Positions 39,158-47,873 of a stretch of DNA of 64,000 bases are shown piece after piece. Below the pieces are notes generated by a model that saw nothing but the letters and a program-made list of their open reading frames with translations, searched no databases and had not been told where the DNA came from. How positions within the stretch are numbered: position 1 is the first letter of the stretch; the number at the start of each line of letters is the position of its first letter. The DNA comes from Bordetella genomosp. 2 (GTDB lineage Bacteria > Pseudomonadota > Gammaproteobacteria > Burkholderiales > Burkholderiaceae_B). Both the position numbers and the translations under genes were made by a program. The stretch covers positions 62,001 through 126,000 of the forward strand of contig NZ_NEVT01000007.1 in assembly GCF_002261345.1 (NCBI RefSeq). Reading direction: 5' to 3'.

Positions 39158-41596
39158 TCATACGGTCAAGGATTGGAATTCGCGGGAAGCCGGCGCGGCG
39201 GCGCGGCGCGCTTGCCATGGGTCGGTTTCGAACGACAGGGCGAACTTCAGGCGCGCATAGAGCTCGGCCCGGTTGGCGGCGTCCTCGACCACGCGCGCCT
39301 TGGCGTACTCCAGTCCGACGCGCGCCAGGTAGTGGACGGTGCGCTCCAGGTAGAAGGCTTCCTCGCGATACAGCTGCAGGAACGCGCCGCTGTACTCCAG
39401 CACCTCCTCGGCCGTCTTCACCTTGGCGAAGAATTGCGCCACTTCGGTCTTGATGCCGCCGTTGCCGCCCACGTAGAGCTCCCAGCCCGACTCGACCGCG
39501 ATGATGCCGACGTCCTTGATGCCCGATTCGGCGCAGTTGCGCGGGCAGCCGGAGACGGCCAGCTTGACCTTGTGCGGGCTCCACATGCCCACCAGGTCCT
39601 TCTCCAGGGCGATGCCCATGGCGGTGGAATCCTGCGTGCCGAAGCGGCAGAACTCGCTGCCCACGCAGGTCTTCACGGTGCGCAGGCTCTTGCCGTAGGC
39701 ATGCCCGGAGGGCATGTCGAGGTCGGCCCACACCTTGGGCAAGTCCTCTTTCTTGACGCCCAGCAGGTCGATGCGCTGCCCGCCCGTCACCTTCACCAGC
39801 GGGATGGCGTACTTGTCGGCCACATCGGCAATGCGGCGCAGCTCGGACGGGTTGGTGACCCCGCCCCACATGCGCGGCACCACCGAATAGGTGCCGTCCT
39901 TCTGGATGTTGGCGTGCATGCGTTCGTTGGCCAGGCGCGACTGGCTGTCGTCGCGCGCCTCGCCGGGCCAGGTCGACAGCAGGTAGTAGTTCAGCGCCGG
40001 CCGGCAGGTGGCGCAGCCGTCGGGCGTGCGCCATTCCATGAAATGCATGGCATCGGCGATCGTCACCAGGTGGTGCTGGCGGATGGCCTTGCGCACCTCG
40101 CCGTGGGTCAGGTCGGTGCAGCCGCAGAGCGGCTTCTCCGACTTGGGCTTGACGTCGGCGGCGCCGCCCACGCAGTTGATCAGGATCTGTTCCACCAGCC
40201 CGGTGCAGGATCCGCACGAGCTGGCGGCCTTGGTGTGCTTCTTGATCTCATCGACGGTGAACAGGCCCTGCTCGCGAATCGCCTTGACGATGGTGCCCTT
40301 GCATACGCCGTTGCAGCCGCACACCTCGGCGCTGTCGGGCATGCCGATGGCGCGGTTCTCGCCGGCGTGGCCGGTGTCGCCGCCGATGGCGCTCTCGCCG
40401 AACATGAGCTGGTCGCGCAGTTCGTCCACCCGCTTGCCTTCGCGGATGAGCCGGAAATACCAGGCGCCGTCGGCAGTGTCGCCGTACAGGCAGGCGCCCA
40501 CCAGCTTGTCGTCCTTGAGCACCAGTTTCTTGTAGACGCCGCCCACCGGATCGGCCAGGGTGATTTCCTCGGTGCCCTGCCCGCCCATGAAGTCGCCGGC
40601 CGAGAACACGTCGATGCCGGTGACTTTCAGCTTGGTCGAAGTGACGCTGCCCTCGTAGCGGCCGATGCCGTGCATGGCCAGGTGATTGGCCGCCACCTTG
40701 GCCTGCTCGAACAGCGGCGCCACCAGTCCATAGGCCGTGCCGCGATGGCTGACGCATTCGCCCACCGCGTAGATGAGCGGGTCATAGGTCTGCAGCGTAT
40801 CGCTCACGACCACGCCGCGGTTGACATACAGGCCACAGCTCTCGGCCAGCTCGGTGTTGGGCCGGATGCCCACCGCCATCACGACCAGGTCGGCCTCGAC
40901 CTCTGCGCCGTCGGCAAAGCGCACGGCGCGCACCCGGCCGTCGGCATTGCCCAGCAAGGCTTCGGTCTGGCGCGGCATCAGGAACTTCAGCCCGCGCGCC
41001 TCCAGGCTGCGCTGCAGCAGCAGCGCGGCCTGAGGATCGAGCTGGCGGTCCAGCAGGCCGGATCCCAGGTGCACCACCGACACGTCCATGCCGCGCGCGG
41101 CCAGGCCGCTGGCCGCCTCGAGCCCGAGCAGGCCGCCGCCGATCACCACGGCGCGCCGGTGCGCGCGCGCCGCCTCGATCATCAGGTTGACGTCGCGGAT
41201 ATCGCGGAAGGTCACCACACCGTCCAGGTCCTTGCCGGGAACCGGCAAGATGAACGGATTGGACCCCGTCGCCAGCAGCAGCCGGTCGTACGGGACTTCG
41301 CTGCCGTCCGCGCCGATGACGATGCGGCGCGCCCGGTTGATGCGCTCGACCTTGCAGTTCATGCGCAGGTCGATGCCATTGGACCGGTACCAGTCCACGT
41401 CATTGAGCACGATGTCCTGCAGGGTCTGCTCGCCAGTCAGGACGGGCGACAGCAAGATGCGGTTGTAGTTGGGATAAGGCTCCGAGCCGAACACGGTGAT
41501 GTCGTACAGGTCAGGGGCCAGCTTGAGCAGTTCTTCCAGCGTGCGCACGCCGGCCATGCCGTTGCCCACCATCACCAGCTTCAGTTTCTTGTCCAT
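39158..41596 (-). CDS. nirB: nitrite reductase [NAD(P)H] large subunit
   Basis: 812 aa. An N-terminal flavoprotein module (LVMVGNGMAGVRTLEELL) binds FAD and NADH. Two [2Fe-2S] BFD-like domains follow (CGCNGVCKGTI and SSCGSCTGLVEQI). The C-terminal siroheme and [4Fe-4S] domain has TCVGSEFCRFG and SGCPRNCAESGI, the four cluster cysteines. It reduces nitrite to ammonium. It is the middle gene of the nitrate assimilation operon, with cysG (siroheme) encoded nearby. Confidence 0.97.
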   Translation of the reverse strand: MDKKLKLVMVGNGMAGVRTLEELLKLAPDLYDITVFGSEPYPNYNRILLSPVLTGEQTLQDIVLNDVDWYRSNGIDLRMNCKVERINRARRIVIGADGSEVPYDRLLLATGSNPFILPVPGKDLDGVVTFRDIRDVNLMIEAARAHRRAVVIGGGLLGLEAASGLAARGMDVSVVHLGSGLLDRQLDPQAALLLQRSLEARGLKFLMPRQTEALLGNADGRVRAVRFADGAEVEADLVVMAVGIRPNTELAESCGLYVNRGVVVSDTLQTYDPLIYAVGECVSHRGTAYGLVAPLFEQAKVAANHLAMHGIGRYEGSVTSTKLKVTGIDVFSAGDFMGGQGTEEITLADPVGGVYKKLVLKDDKLVGACLYGDTADGAWYFRLIREGKRVDELRDQLMFGESAIGGDTGHAGENRAIGMPDSAEVCGCNGVCKGTIVKAIREQGLFTVDEIKKHTKAASSCGSCTGLVEQILINCVGGAADVKPKSEKPLCGCTDLTHGEVRKAIRQHHLVTIADAMHFMEWRTPDGCATCRPALNYYLLSTWPGEARDDSQSRLANERMHANIQKDGTYSVVPRMWGGVTNPSELRRIADVADKYAIPLVKVTGGQRIDLLGVKKEDLPKVWADLDMPSGHAYGKSLRTVKTCVGSEFCRFGTQDSTAMGIALEKDLVGMWSPHKVKLAVSGCPRNCAESGIKDVGIIAVESGWELYVGGNGGIKTEVAQFFAKVKTAEEVLEYSGAFLQLYREEAFYLERTVHYLARVGLEYAKARVVEDAANRAELYARLKFALSFETDPWQARRAAAPASREFQSLTV

Positions 41597-41627
41597 GATG
41601 TCTCTCGTGTTGCTTGCGGGCCGGCCC

Positions 41628-42473
41628 TCAGGCGTCGGCCGTTTCGATGACGGCGGCCGGCTCGGGCCGCGCCGCCGCCTGGCCCGGCGCCGGATTGCCG
41701 TGGCGCCGGTGCAGGAAATCGACCACCGCGGCGCGGCAGGCCAGGTAATCGCGATCGCCGGCCAGCGCGACGCGGTCGCGCGGCCGGGCCAGGGGCACGG
41801 GCAGGATCTGGCCGATGGTGGCCGCCGGGCCGTTGGTCAGCATGACAATGCGATCCGACAGCAGGACGGCCTCGTCGACATCGTGCGTGACCATGATGGC
41901 GGTGCTGCGGGTGGCGGCCACGATCTTCAGCAGTTCGTCCTGCAGGTGCGCGCGGGTCAGCGCGTCCAGGGCGCCGAACGGTTCGTCCAGCAGCAGCACC
42001 TTGGGCTCGATCGCCAGCGCCCGCGCGATGCCCACGCGCTGCTTCATGCCGCCGGAAATCTCGCCGGGCAGCTTGTCCTGCGCGTGCGCCAGCCCCACCA
42101 GTTGCAGCGCGGCGCGCGTGCGCTCGGCCAGCTGCGCCTTGGTTTCCCGCGCGCCGAATACGCGCTGCACCGCCAAATGGACATTCTGGAAACAGGTCAG
42201 CCAGGGCAACAGCGAATGGTTCTGGAACACCACCGCGCGGTCGGGCCCCGGCCCGGCGATCTCGCGCTCGGCGCACAGCAACACCCCCGCGGTGGGCCGC
42301 GTCAGGCCCGCCACCAGGTTCAGCAGCGTAGACTTGCCGCAGCCCGAATGGCCGATCAGCGAGATGAATTCCCCCTGCGCGACGGTCAGGTTGATGTCGC
42401 GCAAGGCGACGAAGCTGCCCCGGGCGGTGACGAACGTCTGGCCGACATTCTCGATGCGCACGAACTTTTCCAT
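41628..42473 (-). CDS. nrtD: nitrate ABC transporter ATPase
   Basis: 281 aa ABC ATPase. Walker A IGHSGCGKST, Q-loop VFQNHSLLPWLTCFQNVHLA, signature ISGGMKQR, Walker B VLLLDEPFGALDALTR and switch VTHDVDEAVLLSDRI are all visible. The NrtD/TauB-like style and position between the permease and nirB indicate nitrate/nitrite uptake. The permease gene ends 3 bp upstream. Confidence 0.92.
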   Translation of the reverse strand: MEKFVRIENVGQTFVTARGSFVALRDINLTVAQGEFISLIGHSGCGKSTLLNLVAGLTRPTAGVLLCAEREIAGPGPDRAVVFQNHSLLPWLTCFQNVHLAVQRVFGARETKAQLAERTRAALQLVGLAHAQDKLPGEISGGMKQRVGIARALAIEPKVLLLDEPFGALDALTRAHLQDELLKIVAATRSTAIMVTHDVDEAVLLSDRIVMLTNGPAATIGQILPVPLARPRDRVALAGDRDYLACRAAVVDFLHRRHGNPAPGQAAARPEPAAVIETADA

Positions 42474-42476
42474 GGC

Positions 42477-43304
42477 TTACTCCTCGGTATAGGCGAAGCG
42501 GCGGGCCAGGCGCACCAGGGCGGTCTCCAATGCCAGGCCAACGATGCCGATCACGAAAATGGCGACGACAATGTGCTCGACCTTCAGGTTGTTCCACTCG
42601 TCCCATAGCCAGAACCCGATGCCCGTGCCGCCGGTCAGCATTTCGGCCGCCACGATCACCAGCCAGGCCGTGCCGATCGACAGCCGCACGCCCGTCAGGA
42701 TGTGCGGCAGCACCGCTGGCAGCAGCACCTTGGTGACCACCTGCCATTCCGACAGATTCAACACCCGGGCCACGTTCAGGTAGTCTTGCGGCACGCGCGC
42801 CACGCCGGCCGCGGTGTTGATCACCATGGGCCAGATCGAGCAGATGAAAATCGCCCAGATGGCGGCCGGGTCGGCGCCGCGGAACAACAGCAGGCCGAGG
42901 GGGAGCCAGGCCAGCGGCGACACCGGCCGCAGCAGGCTGACGATGGGCGCGAACATGGCGTTGGCGGCGGCGTAGCGGCCCATCACGAAACCGGCCGGGA
43001 TGCCCACCACCGCCGCCAGCCCAAAGCCGATGCCGACCCGCCGCAGCGAAGCCAGGACGTTCCAGCCTATGCCCTGGTCGTTGGGGCCGTTGTCGTAGAA
43101 CGGGTCGGCAAACAGCAGGCGCGCCGCGTCCCAGGTGGCGCCGGGAGTCGGGATGTCCGGAATCGCCATGGCGATGGCCTGCCACACCAGCACGAACAGC
43201 GCGAAGCCGGCCGCCGGCCCGACCGCGGCGCGCACCGCGCCTTCAAGGGTCCCGCGCCAGGCGGCGCCGCGCGAGAAAGTGGCGGAGAGTGTGGTCGTCG
43301 GCAT
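42477..43304 (-). CDS. nrtB: nitrate ABC transporter permease
   Basis: 275 aa inner-membrane permease. About six membrane spans are visible, and the EAA loop lies around VPQDYLNVARVLNLSEWQVV. It follows the periplasmic binding protein gene (12 bp) and precedes the ATPase gene (3 bp), so it is certainly one operon. Confidence 0.93.
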   Translation of the reverse strand: MPTTTLSATFSRGAAWRGTLEGAVRAAVGPAAGFALFVLVWQAIAMAIPDIPTPGATWDAARLLFADPFYDNGPNDQGIGWNVLASLRRVGIGFGLAAVVGIPAGFVMGRYAAANAMFAPIVSLLRPVSPLAWLPLGLLLFRGADPAAIWAIFICSIWPMVINTAAGVARVPQDYLNVARVLNLSEWQVVTKVLLPAVLPHILTGVRLSIGTAWLVIVAAEMLTGGTGIGFWLWDEWNNLKVEHIVVAIFVIGIVGLALETALVRLARRFAYTEE

Positions 43305-43316
43305 AGGGCGCTCCTG

Positions 43317-44624
43317 TCAGGCCTTGATCTTGAAGCCGTCGGCGTAGGCGGCCGGGTCGCTGCCGTCCCAGCGCACGCCGTCCATCAGGGTGGACCCGCG
43401 CATTTCGCCTTGCGGCAGTGGCGCGCCCGCCGCGGCGGCGGCCTGCCGGTAGACATCGATGCGGTTGACGGCGCGCGCCACGCCCAGGTAATCGGGATGC
43501 GACTTCAACAAGCCCCAGCGCTTGTGCTGGGTCAGGAACCACATGCCGTCGCTCAGGTACGGAAAGCAGGCGGCGCCGTCGGCGTAGAAGCGCATGGGGT
43601 GCGCGTCGTCCCAGGTCTTGCCCAGGCCGTCGGCATAGCGGCCCAGCATGCGGTCGACGATGGCGTCGGCGGCGGTGTTCACGTACGACTTGGCGGCGAT
43701 CGTCTCGGCGGTCTTGCGGCGGTTCTCGGCCGACGCGTCGATCCACTTGCCGGCTTCGATCACCGCCGCGGTGACGGCGCGCGCCGTATTGGGATGCGCC
43801 GCCACGAAGTCGCCCGTGGCGCCCAGCACTTTTTCGGGATGGTCGGCCCAGATCTGCTGGGTGGTCGCCGCGGTAAAGCCGATGCGGTCCATGATGGCGC
43901 GCGCGCCCCAGGGCTCGCCCACGCAGAAGCCGTCCATGTTGCCGACCCGCATGTTGGCCACCATCTGCGGCGGCGGCACGGTGATCACGCGCGCGTCGCG
44001 CATGGGATCGATGCCGTGCGCGGCCAGCCAGTAATACAGCCACATGGCGTGCGTGCCGGTGGGAAAGGTCTGCGCGTAGGTGTAGGCGCGCTGCTCGGCC
44101 TGCATATGTTTGCGCAGCGAATCGCCGTCGGCCACGCCGGCCTCGCGCAGCTTGGACGACAGCGTGATGCCCTGGCCATTCTGGTTGATGCCCATCAGCA
44201 CCGCCATGTCCTTCTGCGGCCCGCCGATGCCCAGGTGCACGCCGTACACCAGGCCGTACAGCACATGGGCGAAATCCAGTTCGCCGTTGATCAGCTTGTC
44301 GCGCACGCCGGCCCACGAGGCCTCCTTGGACGGCACGATCCGCACCCCGTGCTTCCGGTCGAGGCCCAGCACCGAGGCCATCACCACCGAGGCACAATCG
44401 GTCAGCGGGATGAAGCCGACGCGCACCTCGGGTTGCTCGGGCGCGTCGCTGCCGGCCGCCCAGGCGCCGGCCCGCACCAGCGGATCGACCAGGCCGAGCA
44501 GCCCTGCCCCGGCCACGGCCTTGGCGGTATTGCCCAGCCACTTGCGACGCTGGGCATTGGCGGCCTCGGCCGGCTCGATGGCCGGCGCGGCGGCCGGTGC
44601 GGACTTGCGGTGCATCGCGGACAT
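43317..44624 (-). CDS. nrtA: nitrate ABC transporter substrate-binding protein
   Basis: 435 aa NrtA-type receptor. A Tat-like signal (RRKWLGNTAKAVAGAGLLGL) follows a 27-residue leader. The mature protein begins EVRVGFIPLTDCASVVMASV and contains TYAQTFPTGTHAMWLYYWLA and the FCVGEPWGARA nitrate-binding segment. ATG 44624 has GGAG upstream. It is the first gene of nrtA-nrtB-nrtD-nirB-nirD-nasA and sits just below the leader terminator. Confidence 0.94.
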   Translation of the reverse strand: MSAMHRKSAPAAAPAIEPAEAANAQRRKWLGNTAKAVAGAGLLGLVDPLVRAGAWAAGSDAPEQPEVRVGFIPLTDCASVVMASVLGLDRKHGVRIVPSKEASWAGVRDKLINGELDFAHVLYGLVYGVHLGIGGPQKDMAVLMGINQNGQGITLSSKLREAGVADGDSLRKHMQAEQRAYTYAQTFPTGTHAMWLYYWLAAHGIDPMRDARVITVPPPQMVANMRVGNMDGFCVGEPWGARAIMDRIGFTAATTQQIWADHPEKVLGATGDFVAAHPNTARAVTAAVIEAGKWIDASAENRRKTAETIAAKSYVNTAADAIVDRMLGRYADGLGKTWDDAHPMRFYADGAACFPYLSDGMWFLTQHKRWGLLKSHPDYLGVARAVNRIDVYRQAAAAAGAPLPQGEMRGSTLMDGVRWDGSDPAAYADGFKIKA

Positions 44625-44635
44625 CGTTGCTCCAT

Positions 44636-44693
44636 AAAAGAAAAGCGTTCCGCGCGCCGCCGGGCCGTGCCAGCCTGGCGGATCGCAGAACGC
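44636..44693 (-). terminator. leader terminator (attenuator) of the nitrate operon
   Basis: On the minus strand GCGTTC...CCGCC pairs with GGCGG...GAACGC and is followed by TTTTCTTTT (44644-44636). It ends 12 bp before the nrtA ATG and directly abuts the ribosome binding site. An intrinsic terminator here would block the whole operon unless overridden. Confidence 0.8.
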
Positions 44694-44707
44694 CGTTGTC
44701 CTGAGCG

Positions 44708-44728
44708 CGGCCGCCCCAGCGGCGGCCG
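44708..44728 (-). promoter_or_regulatory. leader hairpin, possible ANTAR target
   Basis: A perfect 8-bp stem CGGCCGCC/GGCGGCCG with a 5-nt loop, 15 bp upstream of the terminator in the transcribed leader. The position matches antitermination leaders of nas operons, but the loop is 5 nt rather than the canonical ANTAR hexaloop, so the match is approximate. Confidence 0.5.
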
Positions 44729-44761
44729 TGGCGACCACCGTTGGCCGCCCTCCTCCACCAA

Positions 44762-44777
44762 AGCAAAGCCCATGCCA
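44762..44777 (-). promoter_or_regulatory. sigma-54 promoter of the nitrate operon
   Basis: Minus-strand TGGCATGGGCTTTGCT matches the -24/-12 consensus TGGCAC-N5-TTGCW with correct spacing and one deviation (C to T). Predicted transcription starts near 44751, giving a leader of about 127 nt before nrtA. Confidence 0.72.
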
Positions 44778-44818
44778 ACTTCGCCCGCCCCGGGAACCGA
44801 GGGCAGCGGCGGCTGCCC

Positions 44819-44868
44819 GGCACAGAAATGGTGCAGGCGCACATGCCGCAGCGCACCATCGCTGTGCC
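44819..44868. promoter_or_regulatory. two NtrC-like enhancer sites
   Basis: GGCACAGAAATGGTGCA (44819-44835) matches TGCACC-N5-GGTGCA at 10 of 12 positions, and CGCACCATCGCTGTGCC (44852-44868) at 9 of 12. Their centres are 33 bp (three helical turns) apart and lie about 76 and 109 bp upstream of the predicted sigma-54 start, as expected for NtrC enhancers. Confidence 0.65.
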
Positions 44869-44971
44869 GCGCGCCCCGCCGTCGCGCCATGCGCACCGCG
44901 CCGCCCGCGCCGCGGCCCGCGCGGGCCGATGGCATGGATGTTGCTTTTTCTCGCTACGAATGGGAGCCATC

Positions 44972-45568
44972 ATGCTGAAGGTCATGCTTCTGAACGACGG
45001 GGACGGACGCGCGGCGGCCTTGCGCCAGACGCTGGCGGCGGCGGGCGTGCAAGTCGTGGCCGAGCGCGCCGCCGGCATGGACCTGGCCGAGGCCATCACC
45101 CTGCTGGCGCCCGACGTGGTGCTGATCGACGCCGACGCGCCGGCCCGCGACACCCTCGAGGACATCTGCGTGGCCAGCGAGCACAGCGCGCGGCCCGTGG
45201 TGATGTTCACCGACGACGGCAACCGCGCCACCATCCGCGCCGCCCTGCGCGCCGGCGTGGCGGCCTACGTCGTGGGACAAGTGCCGCCGGAACGCATCCA
45301 GCCGCTCTTGACCGTGGCCATCGAGCGCGGCGCGGTCGAGCGCGCGCGCCGCGAAGAGCTGGCCGAGGCGCGCCAGCGCCTGGCCGACCGGCAAGCGGTG
45401 GAAAAAGCCAAGGGCTTGCTGATGCAGCTGCGCGGTGTCTCGGAGGAACAGGCGCATCGCCTGCTGCGCGAGCGCGCCATGCAGCGCCAGCGGCGGCTGG
45501 GCGACGTGGCGCGCGAAGTGATCGAAATGGCGCAGTGGATGGGCGGCAAGCCGGGAGACGTCGGATAG
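44972..45568 (+). CDS. nasT: ANTAR-domain response regulator, NasT-like
   Basis: 198 aa RNA-binding antiterminator. A receiver-like N-terminal domain (MLKVMLLNDGDGRAAALRQT; aspartate in VVLIDADAPARD; VVMFTDDGN) is followed by a C-terminal ANTAR three-helix domain (ADRQAVEKAKGLLMQLRGVS, EEQAHRLLRERAMQRQRRLG). Such proteins bind leader hairpins and prevent termination. GGGAG at 44962-44966 sets the ATG. It is divergent from the nitrate operon. The partner nitrate sensor (NasS) is not visible in the window. Confidence 0.9.
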   Translation: MLKVMLLNDGDGRAAALRQTLAAAGVQVVAERAAGMDLAEAITLLAPDVVLIDADAPARDTLEDICVASEHSARPVVMFTDDGNRATIRAALRAGVAAYVVGQVPPERIQPLLTVAIERGAVERARREELAEARQRLADRQAVEKAKGLLMQLRGVSEEQAHRLLRERAMQRQRRLGDVAREVIEMAQWMGGKPGDVG

Positions 45569-45691
45569 GCATGCCGCGCTCCCTAATCACTTATCGCTAT
45601 ATCAATCCAATTAATCAAAAGTTGTAGGGATGAGGGGCTGTCCCTATGATCGATTGACATATCGCGGGCTCGTCCCGCCAGGCTGATCTTG

Positions 45692-47107
45692 ATGAAGCTT
45701 TTCCCCTTATTCGCCGATCTGCAGGGCCGCCGTGTCGTGGTGGTGGGCGGCGGCGAGGTCGCCGCCCGCAAGGCGCAAGTCCTGCTTGAAGCCGGGGCCG
45801 ACGTGCAAGTGGGCGCGCCCGCGCTCGCCCCCGAACTGGCCGGGCTGGCGGCAGAGGGCCGCATCCGCCATCTGCCAGGCGAGTTCCGGGCCGAATGGCT
45901 GGACGACGCCTGGCTGGTCGTGGCCGCCACCGACGACCGGGCGGTCAATGCCGCCGTCTCGCGCGCCGCCGCGCAACGGCGGGTATTCAGCAATGTGGTC
46001 GACGACGCCGAGCTGTCTTCGTTCCAGGTGCCGTCCATCGTCGACCGCTCGCCGCTGATCGTGGCCATCTCGTCGTCGGGCGTGGCGCCGGTGCTGGCGC
46101 GGCGCCTGCGCGAACGCGTGGAATCGCTGTTCGACCATTCGCTGGGCGCGCTGGCCGGGCTGGCGGCCCGCTACCGCCCGCGCATCCGCGAGCGCCGGCC
46201 GGACCTGAAACAGCGCCGGCGCTTTTACGACTGGCTGCTGGACGGGCCGGTGGCCGGGCTGCTGCGCCAGCAGCAGCCGGCCGAGGCCGAACGGGTGCTG
46301 AACGACGCGCTGGACGCCCCCGAGGACGCCAGCCAGGGCAGCGTGGTGCTGGTGGGCGCCGGCCCCGGCGACCCCGGGCTGCTGACCTTGAAGGCGCTGC
46401 GCGCCCTCAACGAAGCCGACGTCATCCTGTACGACCGCCTGGTCAGCCCGGCCGTGCTGGCGCTGGCGCGCCGCGATGCCGAGCGCGTGGCCGTGGGCAA
46501 GCGGCCGGGCGAGGATCACGACGCCACGCAGGCGCGCATCCACGCGCTGCTGGCCGAACATGCCCGCGCGGGCCGGCGCGTGGTGCGCCTGAAGGGCGGC
46601 GACGCCTTCATCTTCGGACGCGGCGGCGAAGAACTGGAATACCTGCGCGCCCAGGGCGTGCGCTACGAGGTCGTGCCGGGCATCACGGCGGCGCTGGCCT
46701 GTGCCGCCTACGCCGGCATCCCCCTGACCCACCGCGACCACGCGCAATCGGTGCGCCTGGTGACGGCGCATTGCCGCGAAGACGAGGACTCGCTCGACTG
46801 GCCCGGCCTGGCGCGCGAGCACCAGACGCTGGCGTTCTACATGGGCGTGGGGCAACTGGAAACCCTGTCGGCCCGCCTGATCGGCCACGGCCGGTCGGGC
46901 GCCACGCCGTTCGCGCTGATCGAGAACGGCAGCCGGCCCGAGCAGCGCGTGGTGACCGGCCAGCTGGCCGACCTGGCCGGCGTGGCGCGCAGCCACGAGG
47001 TGCGCGCCCCGGCGCTGCTGATCGTCGGCGAAGTGGCCGGGCTGGCGCGCCAGCTGCACTGGTTCGGCGCGTACCAGGAAGGCCGGCGCGAGCCGCTGGC
47101 CGCCTGA
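45692..47107 (+). CDS. cysG: siroheme synthase (CysG)
   Basis: 471 aa trifunctional enzyme. The N-terminal NAD-dependent dehydrogenase/ferrochelatase ([38 protein letters not shown]) is joined to a C-terminal uroporphyrinogen III methyltransferase ([60 protein letters not shown]). It makes siroheme for NirB. ATG 45692 is preferred to the adjoining TTG. The 124-bp gap from nasT is AT-rich at 45590-45625. Confidence 0.96.
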   Translation: MKLFPLFADLQGRRVVVVGGGEVAARKAQVLLEAGADVQVGAPALAPELAGLAAEGRIRHLPGEFRAEWLDDAWLVVAATDDRAVNAAVSRAAAQRRVFSNVVDDAELSSFQVPSIVDRSPLIVAISSSGVAPVLARRLRERVESLFDHSLGALAGLAARYRPRIRERRPDLKQRRRFYDWLLDGPVAGLLRQQQPAEAERVLNDALDAPEDASQGSVVLVGAGPGDPGLLTLKALRALNEADVILYDRLVSPAVLALARRDAERVAVGKRPGEDHDATQARIHALLAEHARAGRRVVRLKGGDAFIFGRGGEELEYLRAQGVRYEVVPGITAALACAAYAGIPLTHRDHAQSVRLVTAHCREDEDSLDWPGLAREHQTLAFYMGVGQLETLSARLIGHGRSGATPFALIENGSRPEQRVVTGQLADLAGVARSHEVRAPALLIVGEVAGLARQLHWFGAYQEGRREPLAA

Positions 47108-47152
47108 CGGGCGCGCGCCGCGGCGGCGCGCCGGCCCGCCGTCAGTGCGCCG

Positions 47153-47791
47153 TCATTCGGTCTTCTGCTTGGTGCCGAAAATGCGGTCGCCGGCGTCGCC
47201 CAGGCCCGGCATGATATAGCCGTGCTCGTTGAGCCCCTGGTCGATGGAAGCGGTATAGATGTGCACGTCGGGGTGGCGGTCGAGCACCGCCTCGATGCCG
47301 GTCGGCGCGGCCACCAGCACCAGCGCGCGGATTTCGCGGCAGCCGGCGCGCTTGAGCATGTCGATGGTGGCCAGCATGGAACCGCCGGTGGCCAGCATCG
47401 GGTCGACGATCAGCGCCAGGCGCTGGTCCAGCTCGCCGACCAGGCGTTCCAGGTAGGTGTGGGCCTGCAGGGTTTCCTCGTTGCGGGCCACGCCCACCAC
47501 GCTGACCTTGGCGCCGGGGATCAGGCTGAGCACGCCGTCGAGCATGCCGATGCCGGCGCGCAGGATGGGCACCACGGTCACTTTCTTGCCGGCGATCTTC
47601 TCGACCTGCACCGTGCCGCACCAGCCCTCGACCGTCGACTGGGCCAGCGGCAGGTCCTTGGAGGCCTCGTAGGTCAGCAGCGCGCCCACTTCCTGGGACA
47701 ATTCACGGAAACTCTTGGTGCTGAGGTCGGCGCGGCGCATGATGCCGAGCTTGTGGCGGATCAGCGGGTGGCGGATTTCATGCACGGGCAT
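47153..47791 (-). CDS. upp: uracil phosphoribosyltransferase
   Basis: 212 aa pyrimidine-salvage enzyme making UMP from uracil and PRPP. It starts [19 protein letters not shown], and the PRPP loop is [20 protein letters not shown]. The uracil-binding region is near [16 protein letters not shown] at the C-terminus. ATG 47791 matches family length; the longer frame upstream overlaps dacB. Confidence 0.96.
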   Translation of the reverse strand: MPVHEIRHPLIRHKLGIMRRADLSTKSFRELSQEVGALLTYEASKDLPLAQSTVEGWCGTVQVEKIAGKKVTVVPILRAGIGMLDGVLSLIPGAKVSVVGVARNEETLQAHTYLERLVGELDQRLALIVDPMLATGGSMLATIDMLKRAGCREIRALVLVAAPTGIEAVLDRHPDVHIYTASIDQGLNEHGYIMPGLGDAGDRIFGTKQKTE

Positions 47792-47873
47792 GTGCGGCAA
47801 TCTCCAGGATGCTAGGAACGGCGGCGCGCGGGCGCCGACAGCGCAATCGTAAACCGTTTGGGCGCGGCGCGGC

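Noticed and set aside
39173-41650. 825-codon open frame opposite nirB
   Set aside because: High GC removes stop codons; composition rich in H, V and A with no domain pattern. nirB on the other strand is a certain gene.
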